Assembly (NCBI RefSeq): GCF_010468615.1
Contig: NZ_WUEH01000010.1
Location: 1-64,000, forward strand
Length of the DNA stretch: 64,000 nt
Origin: Pseudodesulfovibrio sp. JC047
GTDB taxonomy: Bacteria > Desulfobacterota > Desulfovibrionia > Desulfovibrionales > Desulfovibrionaceae
Direction: 5' to 3'
This document shows positions 52,621 through 62,066 of this stretch, in pieces. Position 1 is the first letter of the stretch. Every line of letters begins with the position of its first letter. Position numbers and translations under genes: made by a program. Under the pieces are notes generated by a model. It worked only from the letters and a program-made list of their open reading frames with translations, ran no database searches and was not told the DNA's origin.

Positions 52621-53598
52621 ATGATCGTCGCAAGGACTATAGCGGAACTTCAGGACGTGGTCGGTGCGTCATGCGTGACCATCGGCAACTTTGACGGCGT
52701 CCACAAAGGACATCAGAAACTCATTGAACTGGCGTGCTCACGTGCCAAATCACAGGACCTCACCAGTGTGGTTGTCACCTTTGAGCCACACCCGCTCCGA
52801 GTTCTCCGCAATGACAAGACACCGCCGTTCATTACCCTGACCGACCAAAAAATCGATCTCATTTCCCAATACGGTCCCCAGGCCTGTCTCCTGTTGAATT
52901 TCACCATGGATATGGCCAGGCTCTCGCCCGAGGAATTCGTCAAGAAATACCTCGTGGACGGTTTGGGGATGAAAGAAATGATCATAGGGTACGACTATCA
53001 TTTGGGAAAAGCTCGGGTCGGAGACTTTGAGACACTGACCCAACTCGGTGAAAAACATGGCTTTTCCGTCGATCGTCTGGACCCTGTTTCCATTGACAAC
53101 GCCATTGTCAGCTCCACCCGTATCCGCGATCTCGTCCAGGCCGGAAAGGTCTGGGCTGTCCGTTCGCTGCTCGGTCGATTCTATCAAGTCAAAGGCGAAG
53201 TCGTTCATGGTATGAATCGGGGCGGCAAACTGCTCGGATTTCCCACGGCCAACCTCAAACTGGTGGATGAACTCTTTCCCAAACCCGGCGTCTATGCCGT
53301 CTGGGTCGAGGTGGATAATGTCATTCACAAGGGTGTAGCCAACATCGGCAAGAACCCGACGTTCGGTAACGATGCCCTGTCCGTGGAACCGCATATTCTC
53401 GATTTTACCGGCGATATTTATGGCGAAGATATTCAGGTCCACTTTGTCCAACGCATCCGCGATGAGAAGAAATTCAACGGACTCGACGAACTCAAGGACC
53501 GCATTGCCAAGGATATCGAGCTGGGACGCCAATTATTGTCTCAACCCGAAGCATCCATCAAACTGACGCACCCCGACGTGGGCCGCTCTGACGGATAG
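52621..53598 (+). CDS. ribF: Bifunctional riboflavin kinase / FAD synthetase
   Basis: 325 residues. The N-terminal adenylyltransferase has TIGNFDGVHKGHQKLI (HxGH-type) and SSTRIRDLVQAGKV. The C-terminal kinase (from about residue 180) has GGKLLGFPTANLKL and YAVWVEVDNVIHKGVANIGK. It makes FMN and FAD from riboflavin. AGGGA precedes the ATG. Four bases separate it from the ClC gene, so they are probably co-transcribed, although no functional link is known. Confidence 0.95.
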   Translation: MIVARTIAELQDVVGASCVTIGNFDGVHKGHQKLIELACSRAKSQDLTSVVVTFEPHPLRVLRNDKTPPFITLTDQKIDLISQYGPQACLLLNFTMDMARLSPEEFVKKYLVDGLGMKEMIIGYDYHLGKARVGDFETLTQLGEKHGFSVDRLDPVSIDNAIVSSTRIRDLVQAGKVWAVRSLLGRFYQVKGEVVHGMNRGGKLLGFPTANLKLVDELFPKPGVYAVWVEVDNVIHKGVANIGKNPTFGNDALSVEPHILDFTGDIYGEDIQVHFVQRIRDEKKFNGLDELKDRIAKDIELGRQLLSQPEASIKLTHPDVGRSDG

Positions 53599-53602
53599 CC
53601 CG

Positions 53603-55465
53603 ATGCCCCTGCAAGTCATTTCCAAGCTCATCAATTACTGGGGGGACTTCGTCAAGTCCTACCGCATGGTCACCTCATTCCGGTGGTTGACCATCGGCGT
53701 TCTGGTCGGCGTCATGTCCGGTCTGGTCGCGGTCGGTTTTTTCTGGCTCGTCGAACTCGGCAAATTCATCATCCAGAACAATCTGGCTGGTATTGCTGCC
53801 GTGGAACCAGCTGGTGAAGGGATTTTTCACGGTCCCACCGGCGAATTCCGCCCATGGATCATCCCTGTCTTCACCACTGGTACTGCCCTGCTCACTGGCT
53901 GGCTGGTCCAACGATTCATCCCGGAAACCATGAACGGCGGAACAGACGGAACCGATGCCACCATCAACGCATTTCACAATAATGGCGGCATCATCAAGGC
54001 ACGAGTCGCTATCATCAAAGGACTCTGCTCTGTCCTGACCATCGCCTCCGGTGGTTCTGCTGGTCGAGAAGGACCGATCACCCAAATGGGAGCCGGCGTT
54101 GGCGCATGGCTTGCCAAGATCTTCAATTTTTCAGCCAAGGAACGCCGTCTGCTCCTGCTGTCCGGCGCGGCTGGCGGACTGGGAGCGATTTTCCGCGCTC
54201 CGTTGGGTGGCGCGCTCACAGCCGTGGAAGTCATCTACCGCGAGGACTTCGAGGCCGAAGCCATTCTGCCCGCAGTCATGAGTTCCGTAGTGTCCTATTC
54301 CATATTCACCTTTTTCTTTGGCACCGAACCGATCTTTGGCATCCCCCGATTTTCGTTCCATGACCCCCGTGAATTGATTTTCTATGCCCTGCTCGCCTTT
54401 GTCTGCGCTGCTGTTGGCTGGATGTATATCAAGACATTCTACGTCATCAAATATCACATTTTTTTCCCGCTTCGCGAAAAAATAGGCATCATCTGGTCCA
54501 TGGGACTTGGTGGACTCGCCATGGGCATTCTGGGTATTGCGTATCCCTACACCGCGACCGACGGTCTGGTCACGGGCGGCATCCTGTCCGGTGGATATGG
54601 CTGGCTCGAACTGGCTATTCTCGGTCAGATTCCCGCACTCGGCATGTGTTATATCATCATCGGCAAAACCGTTGCCACATCCATCACCATCGGTTCCGGC
54701 ATGTCTGGCGGCATGTTTGCTCCAGCCCTGTTCGTGGGCGGCATGTCCGGTGGATTGGTCGGCAAAGCCGGTCATCATTTCTTCCCGGATATCGTCACCC
54801 AACCCGGCGCATATATCCTTGTGGGTATGGCCGCATTTTTCGCTGGCGTTGCCAACGCTCCCATCGGCCCGCTCATCATGGTCACCGAACTGACCCAGGG
54901 CTATGGCCTGCTCGCGCCGCTCATGCTCGCTTCAGCCATGTGCATTGTCCTTGGCCGCAACTATTCGTTGTATGAACATCAGGTGGAAAACAAATTCGAC
55001 TCTCCGGCCCATACCGAAGACGCGACCATCAACGTGTTGGAACAGATGCACGTCTCCGATTTCTATGATCCGGACGATGTGATCGTGTTGGAAGAAGGGA
55101 CCACACTCAAGGCCCTGACTGACATTCTCGCCAACTCGGACCAACTGTACTTCCCGGTACGACGGGCGGAAAACGGCGAATATTGCGGCATGATTTCGAT
55201 CCACAATGTCCGCAACTGGATGTTCGAGGAAGAGCTGCACGATCTGGTGGTGGTCCGAGACCTCATGTCCCGCCCGGTCTATGTCCGCCCGGACTACGAT
55301 CTGTATCAGGCCCTACTCAGATTCGTGAACACGGACTACGGACAGATTCCAGTCGTCTCCAAAACAGACACCAATGAAATTGTTGGTCTCATCAACCGGG
55401 ACAACGTGTTCAAGGCCTATGCCGAAGCTATAGCTGACGTCAAACGAGATGCGGAAAACGATTAG
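53603..55465 (+). CDS. ClC-family chloride channel/antiporter with CBS domains
   Basis: 620 residues. About ten hydrophobic helices occupy 25-435. The ion-selectivity segments are ASGGSAGREGPITQMG (with the gating Glu of GREGP) and GSGMSGGMFAPALFVGG. Two C-terminal CBS domains (from about residue 485: DVIVLEEGTTLKALTDILAN and DLMSRPVYVRPDYDLYQALL) may bind adenosine nucleotides. The family moves chloride or fluoride, some members as proton antiporters. The stop (55463-55465) overlaps the convergent kinase stop by 3 bases. Confidence 0.93.
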   Translation: MPLQVISKLINYWGDFVKSYRMVTSFRWLTIGVLVGVMSGLVAVGFFWLVELGKFIIQNNLAGIAAVEPAGEGIFHGPTGEFRPWIIPVFTTGTALLTGWLVQRFIPETMNGGTDGTDATINAFHNNGGIIKARVAIIKGLCSVLTIASGGSAGREGPITQMGAGVGAWLAKIFNFSAKERRLLLLSGAAGGLGAIFRAPLGGALTAVEVIYREDFEAEAILPAVMSSVVSYSIFTFFFGTEPIFGIPRFSFHDPRELIFYALLAFVCAAVGWMYIKTFYVIKYHIFFPLREKIGIIWSMGLGGLAMGILGIAYPYTATDGLVTGGILSGGYGWLELAILGQIPALGMCYIIIGKTVATSITIGSGMSGGMFAPALFVGGMSGGLVGKAGHHFFPDIVTQPGAYILVGMAAFFAGVANAPIGPLIMVTELTQGYGLLAPLMLASAMCIVLGRNYSLYEHQVENKFDSPAHTEDATINVLEQMHVSDFYDPDDVIVLEEGTTLKALTDILANSDQLYFPVRRAENGEYCGMISIHNVRNWMFEEELHDLVVVRDLMSRPVYVRPDYDLYQALLRFVNTDYGQIPVVSKTDTNEIVGLINRDNVFKAYAEAIADVKRDAEND

Positions 55466-56643
55466 TCCGACGTTGAATACAGCACAAAATGCAGCGTGAT
55501 TGACGCTCCCATATTTGGCGGTGACTCCACACAGAGTTCGCCGCCAAATTCTTCGTGCATGAGCCGTTTGACTCGTGTCAGCCCAAGGCCCACCCCTGAC
55601 GCCTTGGTCGTGAAAAATGGATCGGTCACAAAAGTCAGATGCTCTTCCGAAATTCCCGGCCCGGCATCGGTTATCCGTAAACCATACCGACTTTCCGGTG
55701 CGTAAAACTGCTCGGAGGCCGTCATGGAATTCGCGCAGACACCCAGCCCACCCACAATCTTCACCGTCACTGCCTCGTCTTCACAAAATTCAATCGCATT
55801 GCGAAGCACTTCCGTGATCGCCACCACGGCCAGTTCCGCATCGACCTCCAATTCACCATCGGCCACCATAACCGAGCAATCCAACCGTTTCCCCAAAACG
55901 TCCGCAATATCGCGCGCCACGTTCACAGCGTTGTCAACCAGCGTCCCCACAGCCACAATCTGCCGTTCTCCAACGGTCAAAGACACATATTCACTGATAA
56001 CACCGACAAGATGTTCCAAGCGCAAACTGTTTTCGCGAACAGCCTGGGCATAGTCACACAAGGGGCTGTTTGGCGACACCTTCTTAAGCAACAGTCGCGA
56101 CATACCGCCCAACGTCATGATGGGATTACGAATCTGATGGGCCATGGCATTGGCAAAATTATGCAATCCTTGAACACGATCCGCCTGCGCCTGAACCACT
56201 TGGGCGGTCCGCCGATTGACCCGCTGTTCAAGGATATCATTCTGTTGCAGCAAAACCTGACGTGCCTGAATGAGTTGCAGATGCGCCCTGACACGGGCAG
56301 CCACCACCGGAGGACTGATCGGTTTGGTGGTATAATCGACCGCCCCTAACTCAAGCCCCTTGGCTTCTTTCTCGGGATCATCCAATGCCGTGACAAAGAT
56401 GATCGGAATATCCCGGGTCCCCGGGTCGGCTTTCAAACGACGACAGACTTCATATCCATCCATCCCCGGCATCATCACATCCAAAAGGATGAGATCAGGG
56501 GGAGTAACGCCCCTGGCCCGTTCCAACGCCGTTGGTCCATCCGTCGCCACCATGAGATCATAGGTCGATTGCAGGACTTCGACCATGACATCAATATTTT
56601 CCGGCAGATCATCGACAATCAATATTTTTTCGCGAGGAGCCAT
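55462..56643 (-). CDS. Hybrid response regulator-histidine kinase (receiver first)
   Basis: 393 residues from ATG 56643 (MAPREKILIVDD). An N-terminal receiver with its phospho-Asp in LILLDVMMPGMDG (about residue 54) is followed by a coiled linker and a HisKA with its His in ANAMAHQIRNPIMTLGG. The ATPase has the N box ITEVLRNAIEFCEDE, the G1 box ITDAGPGISEEHL and the G2 box GVGLGLTRVKRLMHEEFGG. No sensor or membrane segment is present, so the receiver may be the input, phosphorylated by another kinase such as the orphan at 36360. The ribosome site is weak, and a longer N-terminus is possible. Convergent with the ClC gene. Confidence 0.9.
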   Translation of the reverse strand: MAPREKILIVDDLPENIDVMVEVLQSTYDLMVATDGPTALERARGVTPPDLILLDVMMPGMDGYEVCRRLKADPGTRDIPIIFVTALDDPEKEAKGLELGAVDYTTKPISPPVVAARVRAHLQLIQARQVLLQQNDILEQRVNRRTAQVVQAQADRVQGLHNFANAMAHQIRNPIMTLGGMSRLLLKKVSPNSPLCDYAQAVRENSLRLEHLVGVISEYVSLTVGERQIVAVGTLVDNAVNVARDIADVLGKRLDCSVMVADGELEVDAELAVVAITEVLRNAIEFCEDEAVTVKIVGGLGVCANSMTASEQFYAPESRYGLRITDAGPGISEEHLTFVTDPFFTTKASGVGLGLTRVKRLMHEEFGGELCVESPPNMGASITLHFVLYSTSD

Positions 56644-56774
56644 GCCGGACAGCGTATCACGCCCTTGCCAAAGGTGAAAGCAATTCAAAAACAGAAGCCC
56701 ATCACACCAAATACGACGCAATCCACGCCAAAAGACTTGCCTTTGCCGCTGGGGGTCTTATCTTTCGACTTATC

Positions 56775-57320
56775 ATGCAGACCTGGACCGTTTCCGCCGG
56801 GCGACTCACAATTCGCCAGGGCGACATCACACCACTCGCCGTCGATGCGCTTGTCAATGCGGCCAACTCCCAATTGGCTGGTGGAGGCGGTGTGGATGGT
56901 GCCATTCACGAAGCCGCTGGTACATCCGCTCTTCAAGCAGCCTGCCAGGACATCATCGCCACTATCGGGCACCTGCCTCCCGGAGAAGCCGTCATAACCC
57001 CCGGATTCGATCTACCTGCTCAACACATAATACACACCGTCGGTCCCATCTGGCACGGCGGACATAATAACGAACCCGCGACGCTCGGCAACGCCTACCG
57101 GCACTGCCTGAAGCTCGCACACGCACACGATCTCGGAACCATCGCGTTCCCGGCCATTTCCTGCGGCGTCTATGGCTACCCAGTCAAAGACGCCGCACGC
57201 ATTGCGCTGACCACGCTCAAACACGGGCTGGAAACACACATGGTCACGGAAGCAATCATGGTCCTCCATGGACGCTCCGCGTATGAAACATGGATCGCAA
57301 TCGCCCAAGACGTGGTGTAA
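56775..57320 (+). CDS. Macrodomain protein (O-acetyl-ADP-ribose deacetylase type)
   Basis: 181 residues. The ADP-ribose-binding loop is VNAANSQLAGGGGVDGAIHE (about residues 27-46), and the second loop is FPAISCGVYGYPVKDAAR. This MacroD-like pattern removes acetyl or ADP-ribose groups. The ATG at 56775 has no strong ribosome site. It lies 27 bases before hslV, possibly co-transcribed with the protease genes, but a functional link is only inference. Confidence 0.9.
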   Translation: MQTWTVSAGRLTIRQGDITPLAVDALVNAANSQLAGGGGVDGAIHEAAGTSALQAACQDIIATIGHLPPGEAVITPGFDLPAQHIIHTVGPIWHGGHNNEPATLGNAYRHCLKLAHAHDLGTIAFPAISCGVYGYPVKDAARIALTTLKHGLETHMVTEAIMVLHGRSAYETWIAIAQDVV

Positions 57321-57347
57321 CGCCTGATACAGGCAAGGAGTAAACAA

Positions 57348-57887
57348 GTGGAACTCAGAGGAACAACCATCGTTGCAGTCAAGGACGACAAAGGCACGGC
57401 TGTCGCCGGTGACGGACAAGTCACCCTGGGCAAGTCCATTGCCATGAAACACACGGCCCGCAAGGTACGACGCATCTTCAAAGACAAGGTGACTGTCGGC
57501 TTTGCCGGAGCCACTGCGGACGCATTCACGCTGTCCGAACGCTTTGAAACCAAATTGGAAACCTACTCCGGCAACCTGCTCAGAGCCGCCGTGGAACTGG
57601 CCAAGGACTGGCGCACCGACAAATACCTGCGTAAGCTCGAAGCCATGTTGCTGGCCGCCGACGGTGAACACATCCTGATCATCTCCGGCACCGGGGATGT
57701 CATCGAGCCGGACGACGGTGTCGCCGCCATCGGTTCCGGTGGACCATATGCCCTGTCCGCAGCCCGCGCTCTTCAACAAAACACGGATCTGCCTGCCAGC
57801 GACATCGCCCGCAAGGCCATAGAAATCGCATCCGACATATGCGTGTACACCAACAATCACATCACATTGGAAGCACAGGACAAGTAA
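57348..57887 (+). CDS. hslV: ATP-dependent protease proteolytic subunit HslV
   Basis: 179 residues starting at GTG 57348, after CAAGGAG. The proteasome-like active Thr lies in [11 protein letters not shown], so a 5-residue propeptide must be removed to expose it; enteric HslV has Thr directly after Met. [20 protein letters not shown] and [20 protein letters not shown] are conserved. It forms a dodecamer with HslU, which starts on the next base after its stop. Confidence 0.96.
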   Translation: MELRGTTIVAVKDDKGTAVAGDGQVTLGKSIAMKHTARKVRRIFKDKVTVGFAGATADAFTLSERFETKLETYSGNLLRAAVELAKDWRTDKYLRKLEAMLLAADGEHILIISGTGDVIEPDDGVAAIGSGGPYALSAARALQQNTDLPASDIARKAIEIASDICVYTNNHITLEAQDK

Positions 57888-59276
57888 ATGAGCAACCTCA
57901 CCCCCAGAGAAATCGTCTCGGAACTCGATAGATATATCATCGGCCAGAATGACGCCAAGAGAATGGTTGCCATCGCCATGCGCAACCGCTGGCGCAGGCA
58001 GCAGATCGACCCGGAACTCCGGGATGAAATCGCGCCCAAGAACATCATTCTCATGGGACCAACCGGCGTCGGCAAGACCGAAATTGCCCGCCGCCTTGCC
58101 CGGTTGACCAACTGCCCGTTTTTCAAGGTCGAAGCGACCAAATTCACCGAAGTAGGCTATGTGGGCCGCGATGTTGAATCCATGATCCGCGACCTCATGG
58201 AAATTGGTATCTCCATGGTCCGCAAGGAAGAAACCGCCAAGGTCCGCATCAAAGCGGAAAAGAACGCGGAAGAACGCCTTCTGGACCTATTGTTGCCCGG
58301 CAAGAAACCGCAAAAACAGGAACCCATGGGCTTTTTCGCAGCCAATCAGGACGGTGCGGTCGAACCGGTTGAAACCCCAAAAAAGGACGACGGCACGCGC
58401 GAAAAATTCCGGACCATGTTCCGTCAGGGGCAACTCGACGAACGCGAAGTGGAAATGGAAGTCACGATCCAGTCCGGTGCCCAGGTGGAAATCATGGCGA
58501 TTCCCGGCATGGAAGACATGGGGTCCAATCTGCAAAACGCCTTTTCAAACATGTTCCCCGGCAAGCGGAAAACCCGCAAGATGAAGATCAAGGATGCGTA
58601 TCAGGCCCTCATCGACGAAGAAGCGGACAAGCTCATCGACCCGGATGCAGTCAATGAACTCGCTCGTGAACGCGTCGAGCAACAGGGAATTCTCTTTGTT
58701 GACGAAATGGATAAAATCGCGACCCGCCACGATCAATCCGGGAGCGGCTCTGCGGATGTCTCCCGCGAAGGCGTGCAGCGGGACCTGCTGCCCATCGTAG
58801 AAGGCAGCGTGGTCAACACCAAGTATGGCATGGTCAAAACAGATCACATCCTTTTCATTGCCGCCGGAGCGTTCCATTTCGCCAAACCTTCGGACCTGAT
58901 CCCCGAACTTCAGGGACGATTCCCCCTGCGCGAAGAACTCTCTTCCCTGCACAAGGAAGAATTCTACCGAATCCTGACAGAGCCGAAAAACGCGCTCACC
59001 GTCCAATACAAGGCCCTTCTCAAAACCGAAGGTGTCACCGTGGACTACACCCAGGAAGCCCTGGAAGAAATCTCGGCCATGGCGGAAAAGATCAACGAAG
59101 AAACAGAGAATATCGGCGCACGCCGTCTCTACACCATCATGGAAAAGATTCTGGCCACCCTCTCGTTCGAAGCCCCGGACAAATCTGGTCAGAAAGTCGT
59201 CATTGACCGCGACTATGTCACGGAACAGCTCGACCATGTGGTGGAAGATCGCGACCTGTCGCGCTACATTCTGTAA
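57888..59276 (+). CDS. hslU: ATP-dependent protease ATPase subunit HslU
   Basis: 462 residues. AAA+ unfoldase of the HslUV protease. [20 protein letters not shown] is the Walker A, and [16 protein letters not shown] the Walker [21 protein letters not shown] is the pore region. The I-domain (about residues 115-235) is acidic and variable ([19 protein letters not shown]). The C-terminus ends in SRYIL, the tail that inserts into HslV. No gap separates it from hslV, implying coupled translation. A terminator follows. Confidence 0.97.
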   Translation: MSNLTPREIVSELDRYIIGQNDAKRMVAIAMRNRWRRQQIDPELRDEIAPKNIILMGPTGVGKTEIARRLARLTNCPFFKVEATKFTEVGYVGRDVESMIRDLMEIGISMVRKEETAKVRIKAEKNAEERLLDLLLPGKKPQKQEPMGFFAANQDGAVEPVETPKKDDGTREKFRTMFRQGQLDEREVEMEVTIQSGAQVEIMAIPGMEDMGSNLQNAFSNMFPGKRKTRKMKIKDAYQALIDEEADKLIDPDAVNELARERVEQQGILFVDEMDKIATRHDQSGSGSADVSREGVQRDLLPIVEGSVVNTKYGMVKTDHILFIAAGAFHFAKPSDLIPELQGRFPLREELSSLHKEEFYRILTEPKNALTVQYKALLKTEGVTVDYTQEALEEISAMAEKINEETENIGARRLYTIMEKILATLSFEAPDKSGQKVVIDRDYVTEQLDHVVEDRDLSRYIL

Positions 59277-59310
59277 AAACTCTCGGACACACCGTCCGAT
59301 CATGCTCAAA

Positions 59311-59357
59311 AAAACGGCCTGTGCCGGTGTTATGACAACACCGACACAGGCCGTTTT
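59311..59357 (+). terminator. Intrinsic terminator after hslU
   Basis: ACGGCCTGTG with CGGTGTT pairs with AACACCG and CACAGGCCGT around ATGAC, ending TTTT. Confidence 0.85.
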
Positions 59358-59505
59358 CATTGACAGCTTCGAAACAGTCTTCCCCTTCCCCGCAAACGCT
59401 TTGCCACCCACCAGCCATCTGCTATGGTCAGCCCATCTTGCCACACACGGTCATGTGCACCGCCACATGACACGACCTCGTAAATGCAAACAAGGAGAAG
59501 CCTCC

Positions 59506-59721
59506 ATGCCATTCGTCAATATTCGAATCACCAAGGAAGGAGCGACTGCGGCCCAAAAAAAACAGCTCATCAGCGGAGTCACCGACCTGCTGTTCACTGT
59601 CTTGGGGAAAAATCCAAAAACCACTTTTGTCATCATTGACGAAGTGGATACCGACAATTGGGGGATCGGTGGCGAAGCGGTGACGGCCCTGCGAAAAGGA
59701 CAGACAGAACCAAACGCCTGA
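59506..59721 (+). CDS. 4-oxalocrotonate tautomerase family protein
   Basis: 71 residues from ATG 59506, preceded by AAGGAG. After Met removal the catalytic Pro-1 is exposed (PFVNIRITKEG). TTFVIIDEVDTDNWGIGG is the family C-terminal signature. Small tautomerases form hexamers, and the substrate cannot be read from the sequence. It stands alone between hslU and the convergent synthetase gene. A hairpin CCCCCGGT/ACCGGGGG (59734-59761) follows, without a T-run. Confidence 0.9.
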   Translation: MPFVNIRITKEGATAAQKKQLISGVTDLLFTVLGKNPKTTFVIIDEVDTDNWGIGGEAVTALRKGQTEPNA

Positions 59722-59772
59722 ATGTCCTCGTCTCCCCCGGTTTCTTAAAAAGTACCGGGGGGATAGGCGCCG

Positions 59773-61887
59773 TTAGCAATCCTGGAGTCGGATGGTCATG
59801 CGCACATCTGCGACCATGGCTCTTTCGTGGTTCACGAGAACAGGATTAAATTCCGCTTCCCACACCTCCGGGAGATCCAACGACATTTGCGACATGGCCA
59901 TGATGATGTGTTCAAGTGCCGCAAAGTTCACGGCCTGTCCGCCTTTCAATCCCTTGAGCAACATGTAGGATTTGATCTCCCGCACGATGTCAAAAGCATC
60001 CTGCCGAGAAAGTGGTGCGAGTTTGAATGAAATATCCTTCAAAATCTCGACATAAATACCGCCCAGACCAAACATCAACATCGGCCCGAATTCTTCGTCC
60101 CGCTTGAAGCCGATAATCACTTCCTGCACGCCAGCAGGGGCCATTTCCTGAACAAGACACCCCGCAAGATACGCGTCCCGACGCATCCGCTGCGCCCTGG
60201 CCGTCATGGTCTTGAAACTCTTCAGGACTTCCTTGGCATTCCACAAATTGATCTCGACCCCGCCCACATCGGATTTATGCGAAATATCCGGCGAGGCGAT
60301 CTTAAGAACCACGGGGTATCCCATGGCATCGGCTGCGGCCACGGCTTCGTCAGAGGAGCGTGCCAACACGGTTTTCGGGGTCGGCAGTCCATAGGCCTTG
60401 AGAACCTGTTGGGCTTCGAATTCGACAATCTCAGCCTGATTCCGTCGGATGTGCGCACGGACCACTTCTCGGGCCTGCTCCACATCCCGCTCAATCTGCA
60501 CAAATTCGGGCGTTGAACGATTTTTCCAGAGATAATAGTCGTACATAGCCTCAATGGAATGGACGGCAGGCTCAGGGAACGCGTAACAGGGAATTCCGGC
60601 ATCCATGAGCTTTTTCCGAGCAGAAGCCACCCGGGTCTTTCCCATGAAACACGCAAACACCGGCTTTCCGCATTTCCGGGCCATGTGAATCACGGCATCG
60701 GCGGTCTGGTCGATCTCGACCGACGCGGTTGGAGTCAACAAAACCAGAATGGAATGAACCATCGGATCTTCGGAAACCACGTCCAATGTCTGCCGGTATC
60801 GTGCGGCATTCGCATCACCGACGATGTCCACCGGATTATAAAAGGCCGCGTAGCTGGGCAAAAACTCCTGAAGGCGCTGAATAGTCTTTTGCGACAATGC
60901 GGCCATGCTCAGCGACGAACGATCTGCGGCATCCGCCGTGAGGATTCCCGGACCACCTGAATTGGTCACGACCGCCAGGTTCGGTCCCTTGGGTAACGGC
61001 TGGCAGGAAAAGGCCTGCGCCAAGTTGAACAATGACGCCACATCGTTCACCCGAATCACGCCGGATTGCTGAAATGCTGCCGAATAGGACTGGTCGGACC
61101 CGGCAATGGCCCCGGTATGGGAAGATGCGGCCTTGGCTCCGGCCGCCGTGGTCCCGGATTTGATCATGATAACCGGCTTGTTCAAACTGGTCGCATACGC
61201 GGCCTTGAGAAAGGACTCGCCATGTTCCACGTTCTCGATATAACCGAGAATGACTTTTGTTTCTTCGTCCTTGTTGAGAAAATAAAGCATGTCCGCTTCA
61301 TCGAGAACCGCTTTGTTTCCCAAGGAAATAAATTTGGAAAATCCGACATTCGCACCCAACGCCCAATCCAGAATCGCCACGCACAACGCACCGGACTGGG
61401 AAAAAAATGCAATGGATCCCGGATTCGGATGACCGGACCCGAAAGACGCATTCACCCCATGAGCGGCATTCATCATGCCAAGGCAGTTCGGTCCGAGCAG
61501 AGCCATGTCATATTTTTCGCACAAGGCACGGATTTCCTGCTCCAGCACATGCCCGTCCTTGCCCGCTTCCTTGAATCCAGCGGTGATAACGATTGCGGAT
61601 TTGGCCCCGCGTTCGCCAAGGGCTTCAATTGCAGGGACCACGAAATGCGGCGGCACGGAAATCACGGCCAAATCAAGCCCGCGAGGCAGATCGGCAATAT
61701 CGGTTGTCACGGGCAATCCTTCGATCTCCCCGCCTTTGGGGTTCACCGGCAGCAACGTGCCGTGAAATCCCGCTCCAATCATATTGGTGACAATGGTATG
61801 CCCCACCTTTCCAGGCGTAGCAGACGCCCCGATCACGGCCACGGTCTCAGGGTAAAAAAACGAATGCAGATGCGTCTCACTGGTCAA
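59773..61887 (-). CDS. Acyl-CoA synthetase (ADP-forming), fused alpha-beta
   Basis: 704 residues from a TTG at 61887 (MTSETHLHSFFYPETVAV), with AGGATC upstream; the 731-residue reading would overlap the small ORF. The N-terminal CoA-binding domain is VAVIGASATPGKVGHTIV. The catalytic phospho-His lies in KAASSHTGAIAGSDQSYSAA. The C-terminal ATP-grasp is YGLPTPKTVLARSSDEAVAA. It interconverts acetyl- or acyl-CoA with ADP and phosphate to ATP and free acid, typical of anaerobic energy conservation. Regulation is unknown. It is downstream of mscS and of the candidate 54-residue protein. Confidence 0.88.
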   Translation of the reverse strand: MTSETHLHSFFYPETVAVIGASATPGKVGHTIVTNMIGAGFHGTLLPVNPKGGEIEGLPVTTDIADLPRGLDLAVISVPPHFVVPAIEALGERGAKSAIVITAGFKEAGKDGHVLEQEIRALCEKYDMALLGPNCLGMMNAAHGVNASFGSGHPNPGSIAFFSQSGALCVAILDWALGANVGFSKFISLGNKAVLDEADMLYFLNKDEETKVILGYIENVEHGESFLKAAYATSLNKPVIMIKSGTTAAGAKAASSHTGAIAGSDQSYSAAFQQSGVIRVNDVASLFNLAQAFSCQPLPKGPNLAVVTNSGGPGILTADAADRSSLSMAALSQKTIQRLQEFLPSYAAFYNPVDIVGDANAARYRQTLDVVSEDPMVHSILVLLTPTASVEIDQTADAVIHMARKCGKPVFACFMGKTRVASARKKLMDAGIPCYAFPEPAVHSIEAMYDYYLWKNRSTPEFVQIERDVEQAREVVRAHIRRNQAEIVEFEAQQVLKAYGLPTPKTVLARSSDEAVAAADAMGYPVVLKIASPDISHKSDVGGVEINLWNAKEVLKSFKTMTARAQRMRRDAYLAGCLVQEMAPAGVQEVIIGFKRDEEFGPMLMFGLGGIYVEILKDISFKLAPLSRQDAFDIVREIKSYMLLKGLKGGQAVNFAALEHIIMAMSQMSLDLPEVWEAEFNPVLVNHERAMVADVRMTIRLQDC

Positions 61888-62041
61888 ATGACAGATCCTC
61901 GGCGTATGGGTTGAACAACTGGAGAAACTCGTACCCCGAACTGCCGTCAGGGACAAGGGACAAAACACTCGACCCCGTCAGACAATCCTCTCGCCGAATC
62001 TGACGGTCAACACACGACAACCACTGTCCGTCATCCGGCAA
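61877..62041 (-). CDS. Candidate 54-residue protein between mscS and acyl-CoA synthetase
   Basis: The TTG at 62041, with GGGAG four bases before it, opens 54 codons to the TGA at 61877-61879. It overlaps the synthetase start by 11 bases, the coupled geometry of a real gene. The sequence (LSLVPDGSSGYEFLQLFNPY) has protein-like composition, unlike the arginine/proline shadow frame further upstream. No motif is recognised. The start codon is not certain. Confidence 0.4.
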   Translation of the reverse strand: MPDDGQWLSCVDRQIRREDCLTGSSVLSLVPDGSSGYEFLQLFNPYAEDLSFDQ

Positions 62042-62066
62042 AATGCTCCCGAGGTGGACCTGCCCT

